Below, piece by piece: positions 13,801 through 27,757 of a DNA stretch of 64,000 nt. The notes below the pieces were generated by a model. That model was not told where the DNA came from, ran no database searches, and worked only from the letters and a program-made list of their open reading frames with translations. A program made the position numbers and the translations under genes. The number at the start of each line of letters is the position of its first letter. The first letter of the stretch is position 1. The stretch comes from Whitmania pigra. Lineage: Eukaryota; Annelida; Clitellata; Hirudinida; Haemopidae. The stretch spans positions 474,501 through 538,500 of the forward strand of contig JAJTWR010000284.1 in NCBI GenBank assembly GCA_021613335.1. The letters are read 5' to 3'.

Positions 13801-15789
13801 TATTATTATTATTATTATTATTAGTTGTATTTTATTATATTTATTGTATTAGCGTAGTAGCTAATTTGTTAGTATTTGTCGATTTTATTGCATCGTTTCT
13901 TTCAATAAAACAATCACCTCAGGTCTGCCATCTGCATATACCCGATGAGGGACGTGAGAAGGATCTTCACCGAAACCATTCAGAGCTGCTTCGAGGGCAT
14001 CGGCAACATAGGGCCAGACCACTTCGTCCAACCCATACCCTGCAAGACGGCCGTGAGTCTTCTTCTATTCCTCAGTTATTTATTTTTAAACTCATTAATC
14101 CATCGCATTCCTTTGGTCGTTAATTCAAAACTAATTAACTGGTTAATTTATAGTTAATGACTCATTAGTTCCTTCCATCAGAATCTCAATCTCCAGAGTG
14201 GATAGCATTTTTTCTGCAATCATTCATTCGTTCAATTACCAGTACCACCTCAGCGAATCATTATTGATACTTAACTAGCAACATCGACCAATCAGAGAAT
14301 ATCTTGTAAATGTGTTATTGGAATGATGGAATGAATGGATGTAAACAAAAAGAAATAAGGAAATAATATCGAGAGACAAAAAGGATTGAAATTATTGCAA
14401 AACTGAACAGTTGAAGATCTGAAGGATGGATTGACAGTGAAAATGACAGAAAAATGAAGAATGTCAAGTCAATGTCAAGGATCTTCGTGTTATAAGTGTT
14501 ATTATGCTTGTTATTATGCTTGTGGCTTGCATCTTCATTGCAGAATTCATTTGTCTGTCTGAAATTCTCATTCAAGTATAGTGTTACACACTCCCGGCCA
14601 TTTGAGAATTAGGTTCCCGATGATGCTGATGGTGATGATGACGACGACTATGATAATGATGGTAAGGATGATGATGGCAATGATGACGACTACGATGATG
14701 ATGAGGTGATGAAATCTGTGTTAACATGCGTGACATCTTGCTGATAATTTATTTATCACAATATACAATGTACAATCATTAGAATTAGAATAAAATCGTT
14801 ATCATAACAAAACAAAGATGGCGACGACAGGAGATTAGATTTTAAATGCAGATGCGCAATTACGTTCATCACTGACGTTGAGTCAGTTGTTGATAGTAAT
14901 GATAATAATAATAATAATCACATAATAGCTGAGAGAAACTTGATAATTGCAGTCCGTACAAATTGTTCGCTTTGATTCATTGGCTGGTGACCTACTTTTC
15001 AGTTGTGACTCTGAAATCCTTGTTGAGGTCTCGCAGGAGACTCCATCATCATCGTCGTCATCATCATCATCATCATTATCGGGTTCAAAGGTCGATTGAG
15101 GATTGAAGGTCTGCTGCTGTTAAGTGCTTCCCTGGCTGAGTAATTTTATGCTCTCTTCGTTCACTTAAGAAGGCATGAAATGAAGGATTGATACCACAAT
15201 AATGAGGTCTCACCCACTTGCACCCAAATACCCAAACACCCTAACTCCTAACCCTAACCCCCCCCCCCCTTACCTCCCCTGTTCTCAGTTGTTCAACTGT
15301 CTTGTTTCTTTTTCACACCCGATCCGATCGGTTCAAATTATCTTTTCATTTTTGTTCCTTCCGTCGTGATTATTATCTTGTACCGGAAGTGTTCTCTTCC
15401 ACGGCTGCAACTTGATGAGGAATACATCACTAACACCACCATAATCATTGTTACATCATCATTATTACATCATCATTATTACATCATCTCTATCACCATA
15501 ATAACTATCACCATAAGCATCACTATCGCCACCAAGGACTGATTCCTCATCATCATCATCGTCGTCATCTTCTCCAGAAATTCGAGATCACAGACGAGTA
15601 CTGCGGAGAATACGACGTCAATCATCCCATCATCGGTTCGAATCCAATCTCGAGCTCGGCAGCCATACTCCTGGACCGGGTCAAGGTCACCTCGCTGGCG
15701 GCCACAACGGCCAACGACGAAACCGTTCTCTTCGTCGGCACCGACCGAGGCGACGTGAGGAAGGTGAGTCGCGATGATAATGATGACGT

Positions 15790-15847
<58 letters not shown>

Positions 15848-18060
15848 AGTTATGATAATGATAGGGACAATGGTTATGATGATAGAATAATAGTAATACT
15901 AATAATAATTAATAGTATTTCGTAGTCGAATATTTACAATAGAAATAATTGAACGTCACGGATAAAATTAATGGATGCTAGGTCGATCGACTATTATGGT
16001 GGTTATAATTATAATAATTATCGTGTTTATAATTATAATGTCGTTGTCGTGATGTCTTCATTAGTTCGTCAGGTCGACAATGAGAGAAATAAGGAAATAC
16101 TCGCTGCTCGTAAATCTTTCCCCGAATGTTTAAAATTTTATTCAGTAATCCTCAGTGCCTTCAGCTTACGTAATAATATACAATTATATTATTATATGAT
16201 GATGATGATTATGATGATGATGATGATGATGATACTAGTAATAATAATAACGATAATGATGATAATCATGATTATGATACTTATATAATGATTATTATTA
16301 GTAGCATTATATAATTATTATCTCATCGCGTCACTGTCCTGTCATGCTGTCATGCCGACCGGTTCTCGGTTACTTTGTTGACTGGAAGATTGCATGCATT
16401 TCCTCGTGTGAAGAATGATTACTCTGATTATCCATCGCTTCGTCATTCTACCTTCGTTCGTGGGGATGTTTTCAATATTTTTATGCCTTCAGAGATTTAA
16501 TGTTCTGTCTCATCACTCCTCCACTCACTCACTCACTCACTCACTCACTCGCTCACTCCTTCCGCCCTCTTGTTATTATCATTATTATTCATCTTTTTCC
16601 CACATCTATTAATCCCACTTTTTGTCCTTCTTTATCCCGTCTCTCATTCCTCACTCATGAGTTCATTGCTGACGTCATACACACACACACACACACACAG
16701 GCAGACAAAAGAGTCAGAAAAGATTGTGTTTAAGTTCATTTCCATCAGGCTGATGCTATCTCAACTGTAAACACTGCCATTCCATTTCAATGTGTGAGCT
16801 TTTAGCGCTCCACATCCACTGACTGATTAGTCATCAGGAATCTTTAGCCATTTTTGGCTAGCCGTTGTTCGATGCTTCTTTATTATTCTTCGTACTTCTT
16901 GATTTTTAATGTTCAATTTCTCTAGTGGTTCTTTGTCACTCAATCAATCAAACAGTCAATCAAACAGTCAATCAATCAATCATCGAATCAATCGATCGAC
17001 CTTTATTCTGATTTTTTTTTTTCAATGCTGTTTCTCCCCGAACTCCGCCGCTCGTCATGAATTCCAAAGTGCCATCGTAGTGGACTTGGGGACTTAAATT
17101 TAAATATTCGATCGCCATTCTAGGAATTGCTTTTTGCATCATTAGAGAGCCATTGTGACCATCTGTGTTTGTCGTTTTTGTTTCCATCCCCCCCCCCCCA
17201 TCCTAGGGATGAGCTAATTTATTCATTTATTTATTTATTTATCTATTTCATTAAATCCGAATATTTATCCGAATAATCAAAGACTAATTGTACTAATTGT
17301 TGATGGATGAATTAATTAAGTTTGAATTATTAATTCTTACGAACAACGATGGGGGTAGCCATCTTGAATTTACGGATTTTTGAGACACGTTAAGGTTGTA
17401 GTTTAAGAACGGCAATAAATTAACGTTCATTCGGTGATGGAGGTTGCATTTCCATTAGCCATGTATTCCATCAGACGTGTCGTTGTTAGGCTGATGGTTG
17501 TGTATTGTTTTTCGTAATTTATTTACAATGCAATGTAATTGACATCAATATATTTGTGTATTGTTTTCGTAATTTATTTACAATGCAATGTAATTTACAT
17601 CAATATTTTGCAATATATTTGTGTATTGTTCTTGTGAATCAATGTTACTGTAATTAATATAAATATATTGCAAAATATTTTTCTATCCTTCTTATAATGT
17701 AATTATAATACAACTATATATCAAATATGTCAATAAACATAATAACAGTAATGGTTAATTTGTAAGAATACAGCATCTAGGCACTTTTTCTGAATTATCA
17801 GCAAAAATTACTTTAAGTGTGTAATTGGATGCAATTCTCCTAACAACATCTTAAATGAGAAAAGGCCTATCTAGATGCCAGTGCATAGATACATAAAAAC
17901 ATATATGTTTACATATATATATATATACATATACTATGAGATATATATATATATATATATATATGATACTATGAGACTACACTACTATATATATATATAT
18001 AGATATATAGCAGGACAGTAATTGATCTCAACCACGTCACTTCGAATTGTGTGCACCTTC

Positions 18061-18104
<44 letters not shown>

Positions 18105-18778
18105 TCATCGCCGAATCGAAACAATGGCCTGTGATCAATGTGACTCAGATGCAAGCTATTGAATTTCTCGAGTTTGTCTTTTTTCATTCTCTCTGCACGT
18201 GGTGTCCTTGGAGGTCCCTTTGTTGTGCGTGCGTGCGGGTTCGTGTGCGTGTGTGCGTGTGTGTGTGTGTGGATTGATTGATTGTCCTTTTCGTGAATGA
18301 TCTAGTCTCCGTTCAGGGTAATTGAAGCTACTCAGTCATGCGTGCATTAAAAGTAAACACGAACCTTATTTCGTCTGACTTTTACAAATTTTTTTTTTAA
18401 TTTTTATTTTTATTATTTTATTTTTATTTTTTTGGTTCTCCTGCATTTCAGTTACGGTTTCAATTTCTCTCGTCGTGGAACTGTAAACTAATGAGTCTGG
18501 GCGTCTCTTTGAAGGAATAGTACCGCCTCTAGACTACTACCAGGTTTTACTACATTTTCCACACTTTTATTTGTCGCTACTACTACTGCTGCTACTACTG
18601 CTACTACTACTGCTTTCGAGACACGTGTAATTTTATTTGTCTGGTCGTTTGAAAGGATATCGTTTTACACCGTCTGTGTGTCTGTGTGCGCGCGTGTGTT
18701 TTTTTAATTTTATTCTTTAATTTTATTTCGTGTAGTATTTTAATGCCCTTTCTCGACTTCTGGAAAGAAGCGGTTAAT

Positions 18779-18820
<42 letters not shown>

Positions 18821-19061
18821 AGGAGAAAGAGATGTCTGCAACAATTTCTACGATAAAACAGTTGGAAATGTGCCAATTGCAAATTGCTTATTTATTGCCA
18901 TCCAAGCCTTACCTACGATTGAGTTACGCTTCGAGACAATTTGTAAAAAAAAAAAAAATAAAAAAGGGGAAGTTCCTTCTACTGGAATAACATCCACAAT
19001 AATGTTTTTTTTTCTAATTTATTGGTGTCTTAAATAAATAAGAAGGAAAAAGTTTAAACTC

Positions 19062-19160
<99 letters not shown>

Positions 19161-19921
19161 GTTACTATTATTACTATTAAATATTTGATAAGATGTTATT
19201 TTAAGTCTTTGCAGCGTTCGGCAGCTGGGCGTTGATATTTTAAAAATCCTATGCATTTTTCAACGTCCGTAGAAATGCTTGAGGTGGGTAGAAACTTATT
19301 TGCACGCCTCCCTGGTCACTTATAAACATGCCAACCAATGCTCTTCCTTCACCTTTCCACTAGCAGAAGGTCAAGTCCCCTGCGTTTCTGTACCTTTGTG
19401 CCATTTGACCTTTGCCTCTACGCGTGCAAAGTTGTCCAAAACCTGCCTCAACCAGGGCTCAAAGGAGCTCGATTTTTAGAGATTTCGCTTCTTTTATTGT
19501 TTTCGATTGAAGGACTTTTTTGGATTGGATTGGATCGACTAGATAGAATTAGTTCTGGAGATGTGCCATGAAAGGAGTTTATTAGGTTCTGAAATTCCGA
19601 AATTCTGAAATTAATTCCCTCATCTCGTATAGATATTGAAGATCGTAACATCGACGCGATGCACATTGTCACAAGCAATAAATTTGACATTTTGCTGGTC
19701 TGTGACCATCTGTTTCTTGTTTACGAGAGAGTTCATTTCTCTCTTTACTTCTCCAATGGACCACCGTGTCCTTCATTAACATATCTCTTGCGTTATCTCG
19801 AGTCTCTAGTGCTTCTTCATTACTCCATCTTACTGCCTGTCTCAATTCCCATTTCTACCACTTTTCTTATCAGCAAAGATGATGGATATCTTTGTAGTTG
19901 TTGTTGATATGGTTGTTATTC

Positions 19922-19953
<32 letters not shown>

Positions 19954-19972
19954 GATGATGATGATGATGATG

Positions 19973-20007
<35 letters not shown>

Positions 20008-23000
20008 TTGCTGTTGTTGTTGTTGTGGTGGTCGTTGTTGTTGTTATTGATGTGGTTGTTGTTGTTGCTGCTGTCCTTGAAACGACAACTACGATTTTAC
20101 GACGACCGAGAGGATATTGCTTGATTATGATGCAACCGTCCAGCCTCCTAATGTTTATACAAGCAATAACTTCCCAGCTTTGCGTTTCCATGGTAACCAC
20201 GTTACTTCGCAAGAACTGATTGGAGCGAAGAATTAAAAACGTCATCGAGTCATTCATTCATTCATGCATTCATGCATTAATTCATTCATTCATTCATGCA
20301 TTAATTCACTCATTCATGCATTAATTCATTCATTCATGCATTCATTCATTCATGCATTCATTCATTCATGCATTCATTCATTCATGCATTCATTCATTCA
20401 TTCAGTGCCAGTTCGAGTTCCTATTGCGTGACTACTGCTCTGCGTTCGAACTGTTTGTCTTTTTAGTACCTTCGATCAGTCCGTACTTACGTACGCGTTC
20501 AGCTTTTTAATGTTCAGCTTTTTAATGCTCTCTTCTCCCATTCACTTTCGTGCTAACGCTTGCTTAAACTTTCTCATGCCACGGTATTGATTTGAATCGA
20601 GCCGTGAGAATAAACCGGCAGAGATGATGGATGGGGGCGTGCGCGTGGATTTCTTATGAAACCGTGATGGATGGATAGTTCCAGAGGATGGATGGATGGG
20701 TTGTTACAGAGGATGGATGGATGGATGGCGTAGGAGATGGAAGGCTAAAAGAAAACAAGCAACGTGGCCTGGATTGTAATTAATCTCGTGAGAATCAAAC
20801 ATCATACGCCCAACGAGACAACGAACGACTTCATCGTCATCGTCGTCGTCGTCATCTCCATCATCATCATCATCGTCTTCGTCATTTTCGTGATCATCGT
20901 CGCCAGGGGTGTGATTGGAAGTCTGAAACATTTTTTCATGTAATTTTTAATCGCCTAAAGTAATGACATCCGAGCCTATGGCGATCGTGATGGTGATGAT
21001 GATGGTCATATGCTGTGATGATGATAATGATGCTGCGATAACGATAGTGATGCCGTAATGATTATGATAGTGATGCTGTGATGATGATAGTGATGCTGTG
21101 ATGATGATAGTGATGATGACCTCAGCTTTTTTTTTAAAGTAATTGATTAAACGTACCACGTTGGAAACAGCATGCTCGTGTCACCTCGTCGCTTTGACAC
21201 ATCAAAGGAGTTTATTTATTACGGCCGGCATCAGTCCGGACTTGCCTCCGCTGTTCCGTGTTCGTGGAGCTAACCCCCGTTCGAAACCCCGGTCTCTAAG
21301 TACGCTTTGCTGACATTCATCCGATGTATCAATCCGACAAAATGTCGAAATAATTTCTGACAAATAATTTCGATTTACCAGTTGATGTGTTCATTTGATT
21401 CGGCAAGGCGATAATATCTTTTTAATTGCAATGCATTAATCAATCGTCTTTCATTCCTATGGGTGATAATTGAACAACAATGGCGGAGGTGCATCCAATC
21501 CATCCTGTCCTGCCTACCTTGCCATGTTTAAGAACGATTGCCTAATTAAGGTATTAATAATTAAGATGTTTATATTTTCTCTTTAATGTGAATGGCCTCT
21601 TAATTGATGTCGATTGTCAGAATTAAACAGAACTAGACCGAGGCCTCCTTAGCTCCTGTAACGATGCTTCTGTTTTCCTTCAACACTCGAGAGTCATTAC
21701 GTGCATTACGGGCTCGAAGTTCTACGTGTTTTCATTCAGTTTCAGTGTAACTGGTTATCATCCGATGATGTTTCCATCAACATAATTACATGATGAGGTT
21801 TTCATTGACATAATTGCATGATGAGGATGACTTTTTGGGTCCTTTCTTTGTACTTTTTACAGCTTTACAACCCTCATTAACAGCGTTGCTTATTTCAGTA
21901 CTTTTAAATAGTTATTCAACTTGTACTGGGAATGAAAGTCGGCGTAATTTGCAAACTGCGAATGTAGCACAAAACTGCACTGCAATAATTATGAAATGAA
22001 TTTCCTCACTTATCTTTATATTTTATTTAATCTCATTGTTTTATCGTTACGACAAACTGAAACAAGAATAAGCATTGCTGCTTTTCGTGTTCACACGGCA
22101 ACGGAGTTTTTCTGCATCCAATTTTCTTTGTTGCAATTAAGAAATGATGTGCAGCCGTTTCAAAGCAATTCAAAAGTTGTTCGCGGGTCTTCAAAACTTT
22201 GCTCTGTCAGCATCTGAATCTCATTTTCCAGAGGAAGATGTTGTCCTCCTCCTTGATGGATGGTTGTGCGGTTTATTCTGCTACCGGGCGCATTTGTCTC
22301 GTGGTTAATTTGCGGAGTGTGGAATTTACAAATCACTTTCATTTCTTATCTTTTTGTTCTCGGATTAACAAGGAGCAGTTGACAAATGTTGGTCACGTTC
22401 TCTACTCGAATTACGTAACAGGTAGTTACAGTACCGCTGCCGGCACCAACCCCAAGTTCTTCACCAGAAAGAAGGAATTGGGAATCTTTTCCAGATAAGC
22501 CCCGCCAAAAAGTTAACCCCCGCCACCCAAAAACGAATATAAAACAGAGGATATGAAATTTGTACTTTTAGATTCATTTATGCAATAAAAATCTTCGCCT
22601 CAGAAACCGTCATAATCAGCTCTCTTCGAGCCTCTGTTTATACACGTTGGATTTGATTAGCAATTCTAACAAAATGTCATCCAACCAGAAAAGGGTCAAT
22701 TCACGCCTACCAAATGATTAAACTAATTGTCCTTAAAATAATAATTATTATTAAATATTAAATCACCTTCGCTTAGAATCTAAGAATAACATTGGCTAGC
22801 TTAACCCTTTGAACCCTGTTCCCCCTGGCCTTTCCCCCTATAACCCGAGCCCCCAGCAGTTTTCAGCTAATGATGGGGTAATGACGGTGGATGCGATGGT
22901 CGGAAAACCGGCCTGTGGGGTTCAAAGGGTTAAATAAATAATCGATATCTAATGAAACGTAACCGCGAGCTATAAATCATCTTATTAATAGCTAATCTAG

Positions 23001-23854
23001 GAAACATCTGGAGACCCAACCGTGACGAATGTCAGCGATTGAAGAAAATGTCATGAAAAGAAATGCTTGAAACACGCCGAATCGATATCATCGTCTGATT
23101 GTCTATAATAGTTATCAATGAAGATAAGACGTGCTGAAATACAAGGCCGTTCAGTGTTAAACAGGTGTTTCCGAGTTGGACGGTTTAAGAACAACCGTTA
23201 GGTATTCAAACGGCCCATTCGGAGCATCTTTCTCATGCGTCATAACTTGGTGTTGCATCTTGAAAGGCAGGAGCAAATGTCTAACACGTGTTTGGAAAAG
23301 GGAAGTTCATTTCATTTCCAAACAATCAATTTTCCGTGTCTACAGTTAAAGGACAGTGTATCGGAGTTTTGAAGTCTTGAGTGGAATAAGGCGTCTGAGT
23401 TGGATCGATGTCGGAAGAAGACATTTCCGAGACCACGTTAAAGCCGATTCATTCCATCTGCTTAATGGACCCTTCGTAACCATGGTTACGACTGGCGTGC
23501 TTCCATCGATATTCAATTCTCGGGTCGGTATCTCCGGGAAGCATAGCATTCCGAGTATCAACTTATAAACATCATAAGTAAAAAAACAAAAAATAAATAA
23601 AAAGCTTTTACTTCAAAAAGTCGAATAAATCTTTGTTTAAAACATCAAAACTTTTTCCTACCTCCGACTAAAAGCTAAGGTTTGAATAATTGAATACGTT
23701 CAGCTTGGCATGTAAGACGAGCAATCCTTGCGCGAAACATCATCCTAATCCAAACAGGACCAACGTATCAGTCAGACATTCTTAGCATCATTGACCTAAT
23801 GAGATGGTGATGGTGGTGATGATGATGTAATTTGATTTGAAAACTTCATCAATT

Positions 23855-23887
<33 letters not shown>

Positions 23888-25624
23888 GTTTTTCTCTATG
23901 GCACCTTAAGCAAAGCGTCAGAGGCGCCTTGGTTCTTGGATAGACTCATTGAAGAAATGGGTCTTCAGCTGACGCTCGAGTAGGTCGAATGTCGGCTGGA
24001 AACATCGAGAGATGTGGGGCGTGGGAGGAACCTCGGTTGACGATGGATGGTCGGGTAGGTGAAGGTGAATTACTAGGAGAATGAGCGAAGGTGATCAGGG
24101 ATTTGGCGGTTGTGAATGAGATGGTCGAGGTATGCTGGATTGGATGTGGTCAATGAGCGCAAGTAAAGATGTTTTTAAAATAACCAGTGCAGTTTCATCA
24201 GGGACAGATATTTGTTAAGGTTGGGTTCAAGAAGGATAAGTTTATCTAATTTGTTTTGGACGCGCTGAAGGGAGACAATAAGGGAAGCAGAAGTGCCATG
24301 GAGAAGAGAATTGTACTAATCCAGGCTAGATAGGACTAGACTACGTGCTACAGAAGAGGGCACATGGACGGAAGGGAATTGACGGATACGTCGTATTGTC
24401 CAAATTCACTATTGTTCAATTTGTGTTTCGTTAACTCTGTAATGATGGAAAAAGTTAAGAAATTAAATTGCTCGATTAAGCAACACAATGGATCTAACTG
24501 AATCTGTTGAATTACAAAATTTATGTATTTTTTTTTTCTTGTTAAATTTTTAAAATTTATCATCAGAATTTCAGTTGCAGATTTGTTCTGACTTTGACGT
24601 GAAAGTTTGTTAAATATTTTTTTCTCATCCGTTTTGAGCAATCTTTCGGGCGTTCTTTTTAGACCAGCCTAAAGCCTGTTTTTTTCGGCAGAGGCGTTAA
24701 TAAAAGTCAATTGCTCTCGGCAAATAACAACATTTCAAACAAGGAACTTTTTCCTTCTGACGACGAATTATCGACCGCACAAAATCTTTGGAAACCTAAC
24801 TTAATGAATTAATGAAGAACCGAACTGCACCTACAATTATTATCCCACAGCGGTGACATTATGTACGAGATTACTACTGTTGTAATCAAAGGATTACGTA
24901 ACGCCTACTGTCACGATGCCCCGTTATGACTGTAATGACTGTAACTTTTGATTGCGGGCAAACGTGCGGAACAATTTGAATGAATTAAAAGACTGGAAAA
25001 CTCAACCACCGTTCCGTGGAGCTGCGATCAGTCGAGCGAGACTTGCGATTTCAAGGCCTGTTTGATTTACTGGTGGCCTCCAGTCTATTCCTTGCTGGGT
25101 CGAATGTCCCTTTTCCCCTAGGTATTCTTTTGTCATGTTAATGCCCCGTATTTTCAGTTTATCATTCCAGATGTTTTTATGAACCCTAGAGCATTGTCTT
25201 TTATTCGTTATCGTCAAAAATGATGTGGTTAGATGTCTGTTGTTGTTGTTGTTGTTAAGTGGTTGTTATCGTTGTTAAGTGGTTGTTATTGTTGCTAGGT
25301 GGTTGCTGTTGTTGTTGTGGTTAGATGGTTGTTGTTGTTGTTGTTGAACTACGCGAGGAAAATCTATCGATCATTTACCAGTCATTAAGATTCGTAGAAT
25401 CATGTCATTTACATGCCTTTTCACCTATTCATTCGTTCATTATGCTCGCGAAATCTTGGAAAAATCATCATCCATAATTAACATCTGCTCGTGTTAACGG
25501 GCCGCTTATGTCTGGCATTCTGATGCATCACTCAGTCGCTAGGTTATTTCGCTAGCCTTGGTGATGATGGTTGCACGCCAAATAATTAGTTAACTGATGA
25601 CATTTATTATTATTATTATTATTA

Positions 25625-25663
<39 letters not shown>

Positions 25664-25805
25664 ACTCTTCTGTAATATTGTTATATATAATAATATATAA
25701 TATTACTGTTATTACCATATATTATTACTATTACTACAACCTTTGACAATTTTCGCTAGCCTTGGTGATGATGGTTGCACGCCAAATAATTAGTTAACTG
25801 ATGAC

Positions 25806-25845
<40 letters not shown>

Positions 25846-27723
25846 ACTCTTCTGTAATATTGTTATATATAATAATATATATTATATTACTGTTATTACC
25901 ATATATTATTACTATTACTACAACCCTTGACAATTTTTTATCTGACGAGTAATTGGGAAACTGGATCGAGCAAGTGTGGGTTGATTTCTTTCTTAATTCC
26001 TCCTCCCTTTTCATATCCACCGCGATTAATTGCCTTCAGCAAGTGTGTCTGACCGATGCCCCTGCTAGGCTATCTTCTTCTTTCTGTCGTTCTCTGTCCT
26101 TCCCTTTGTCGCCTTGTCTTTTCATTCCAGCCAGTCGCCTCAACTTGTCACTAAGCTTTCATTTCTTCAGGTTTAATGGATTGGCATCGTCATCATCATT
26201 AGCATCATCATCATCTGCTGCATCAGCGTCGTCGTCATCATCTGCATCTGCATCGCATTCCTGATCATTTCCATCCTTCGTAATGATTCGTCTCTTCTTT
26301 TTTTTTTTTAAATTTTATTCGTTATCGCCATCCAAGATGGTATCCAATGATGCTGATAATTCAATGCGTAATTGCCTCTCAATTCAGTCTCAGTATCATT
26401 AAAGAACGTTTTCCGACACATCCAATGGAAAAGGATGAATGGACGAAGCACTGAATGAGTTTCTGAATTTTTTTTACTGAAATGCTTGGAGATCCGAGTG
26501 ACGGATGGATGGATGGATGGATGGATGGATGGATGGATGGATGGATGGGTGGATGGATGGATGGATGAATGAACATTTTGAATGACTACTGAATTCTACA
26601 GATTTCTACGCCTCCATTCTCCTAAATTTCTTTATCGTACTCCCTTCTTATAAATACTGGACGATGATTGACTTCTCGAAAGATTAAGATCTTCAGAACT
26701 ATTATTAGAAGAATTATCAGTTACATTATTCTATTTGAATAATTTCCAATTACAATATTTTATTTCTATAATTACCAATTACCTTATTTTATTTAAATAA
26801 TTGCCAAATTTTTTTATTAGATACAATTGAAGGGCCCAATTGGACCACTAACACAATTGCGAAAAAAAATACATTATTTTATTTGATTAATTATGAATTA
26901 CATTATTTCAGAGAAAATTTCAATTCTTGCTCAATTACACCTCCTGAAACTAGACAAAAAACTTGTCTCGTCTAACATAAGAAATGGAATTGTAATGAAA
27001 TTAAGATATAAAAGTTCATTATAAACATAATAGTATGCCCTAAGAGCTCTATTTAATTATTTATTCGATTAAAGCCCATTGCATAACTAAGACGATTTGG
27101 ACTTAAAAAGCCTTCTTAAAGAAATCCGTATTTATCGGCACAGGTAAAGATCAACTCGGAGAATGAAGCTGTGGAATACGACAGGATCACCGTGGAACCT
27201 GGAGTTCCAGTCGGTAGAGATTTGAACTTTGACCCCCAGCACAAGCACTTGTACGCATTCCTTAATCAGACGGTGAGCGTTGCTTGTTCAATCATTAAGC
27301 TTCCATCTTTCTGCTTTTCATTAATTGCTTAATTGCTTATCATTATTATTATTATTATTTAATAAATTATGATAATTACTCAACTTAAACCCGCTCCTGA
27401 TAACGATTGACATCCTGGAAACAATTGACTGAAATTCTCCTTCACCGAGGTCAAACTCGTATTGATATTACTATGATTTCCCTTTGATGGCTTTCAAGAC
27501 AAACTAATTGTTATTGTTTCTGACGGCCAATGGGTGGAGGTTTCGTGTCTCGTAGCGACCTGTCACTGTCGTCTCTCGTCGAAGAGTTTCTTTGATCAAA
27601 GCAGTTGTGGGTTGTGGTCAACCATCTCGTTGTTGTTGTCGTTGTTGTTGTCGTCGTTGTTGTTGTTGTTGTTGTTATTGTTGTTGTTGTTATTGTTGTT
27701 GTTGTCGTTGTTGTTGTTGTTAT

Positions 27724-27757
<34 letters not shown>

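Larger units (their letters stand above)
15764..27143 (+). other. Plexin intron 6 (11.4 kb, the longest)
   Basis: No exon was found inside: exons 6 and 7 join in phase 0 to give a continuous Sema sequence (GDVRK then [13 protein letters not shown]). It holds microsatellites (ATT, GTT, GA, TA, GGAT, ATTC), a roughly 54-66 bp tandem repeat (17498-17680), a piggyBac-like MITE (22801-22933), a decayed LINE fragment (23890-24400) and a recent 204-bp tandem duplication (25547-25934). Confidence 0.85.

Noticed and set aside
15236..15275. Interstitial telomere-like CCCTAA run
   Set aside because: Only two or three degenerate units followed by poly-C; too short to claim a telomeric origin.
20246..20405. 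Possible CRISPR-like repeat array
   Set aside because: Continuous short tandem repeats without unique spacers, in animal intron DNA; the same applies to 28494-28667 and 33072-33330.
22199..22498. 99-residue open frame in plexin intron 6
   Set aside because: No recognisable motif, no splice context, and composition like surrounding intron.
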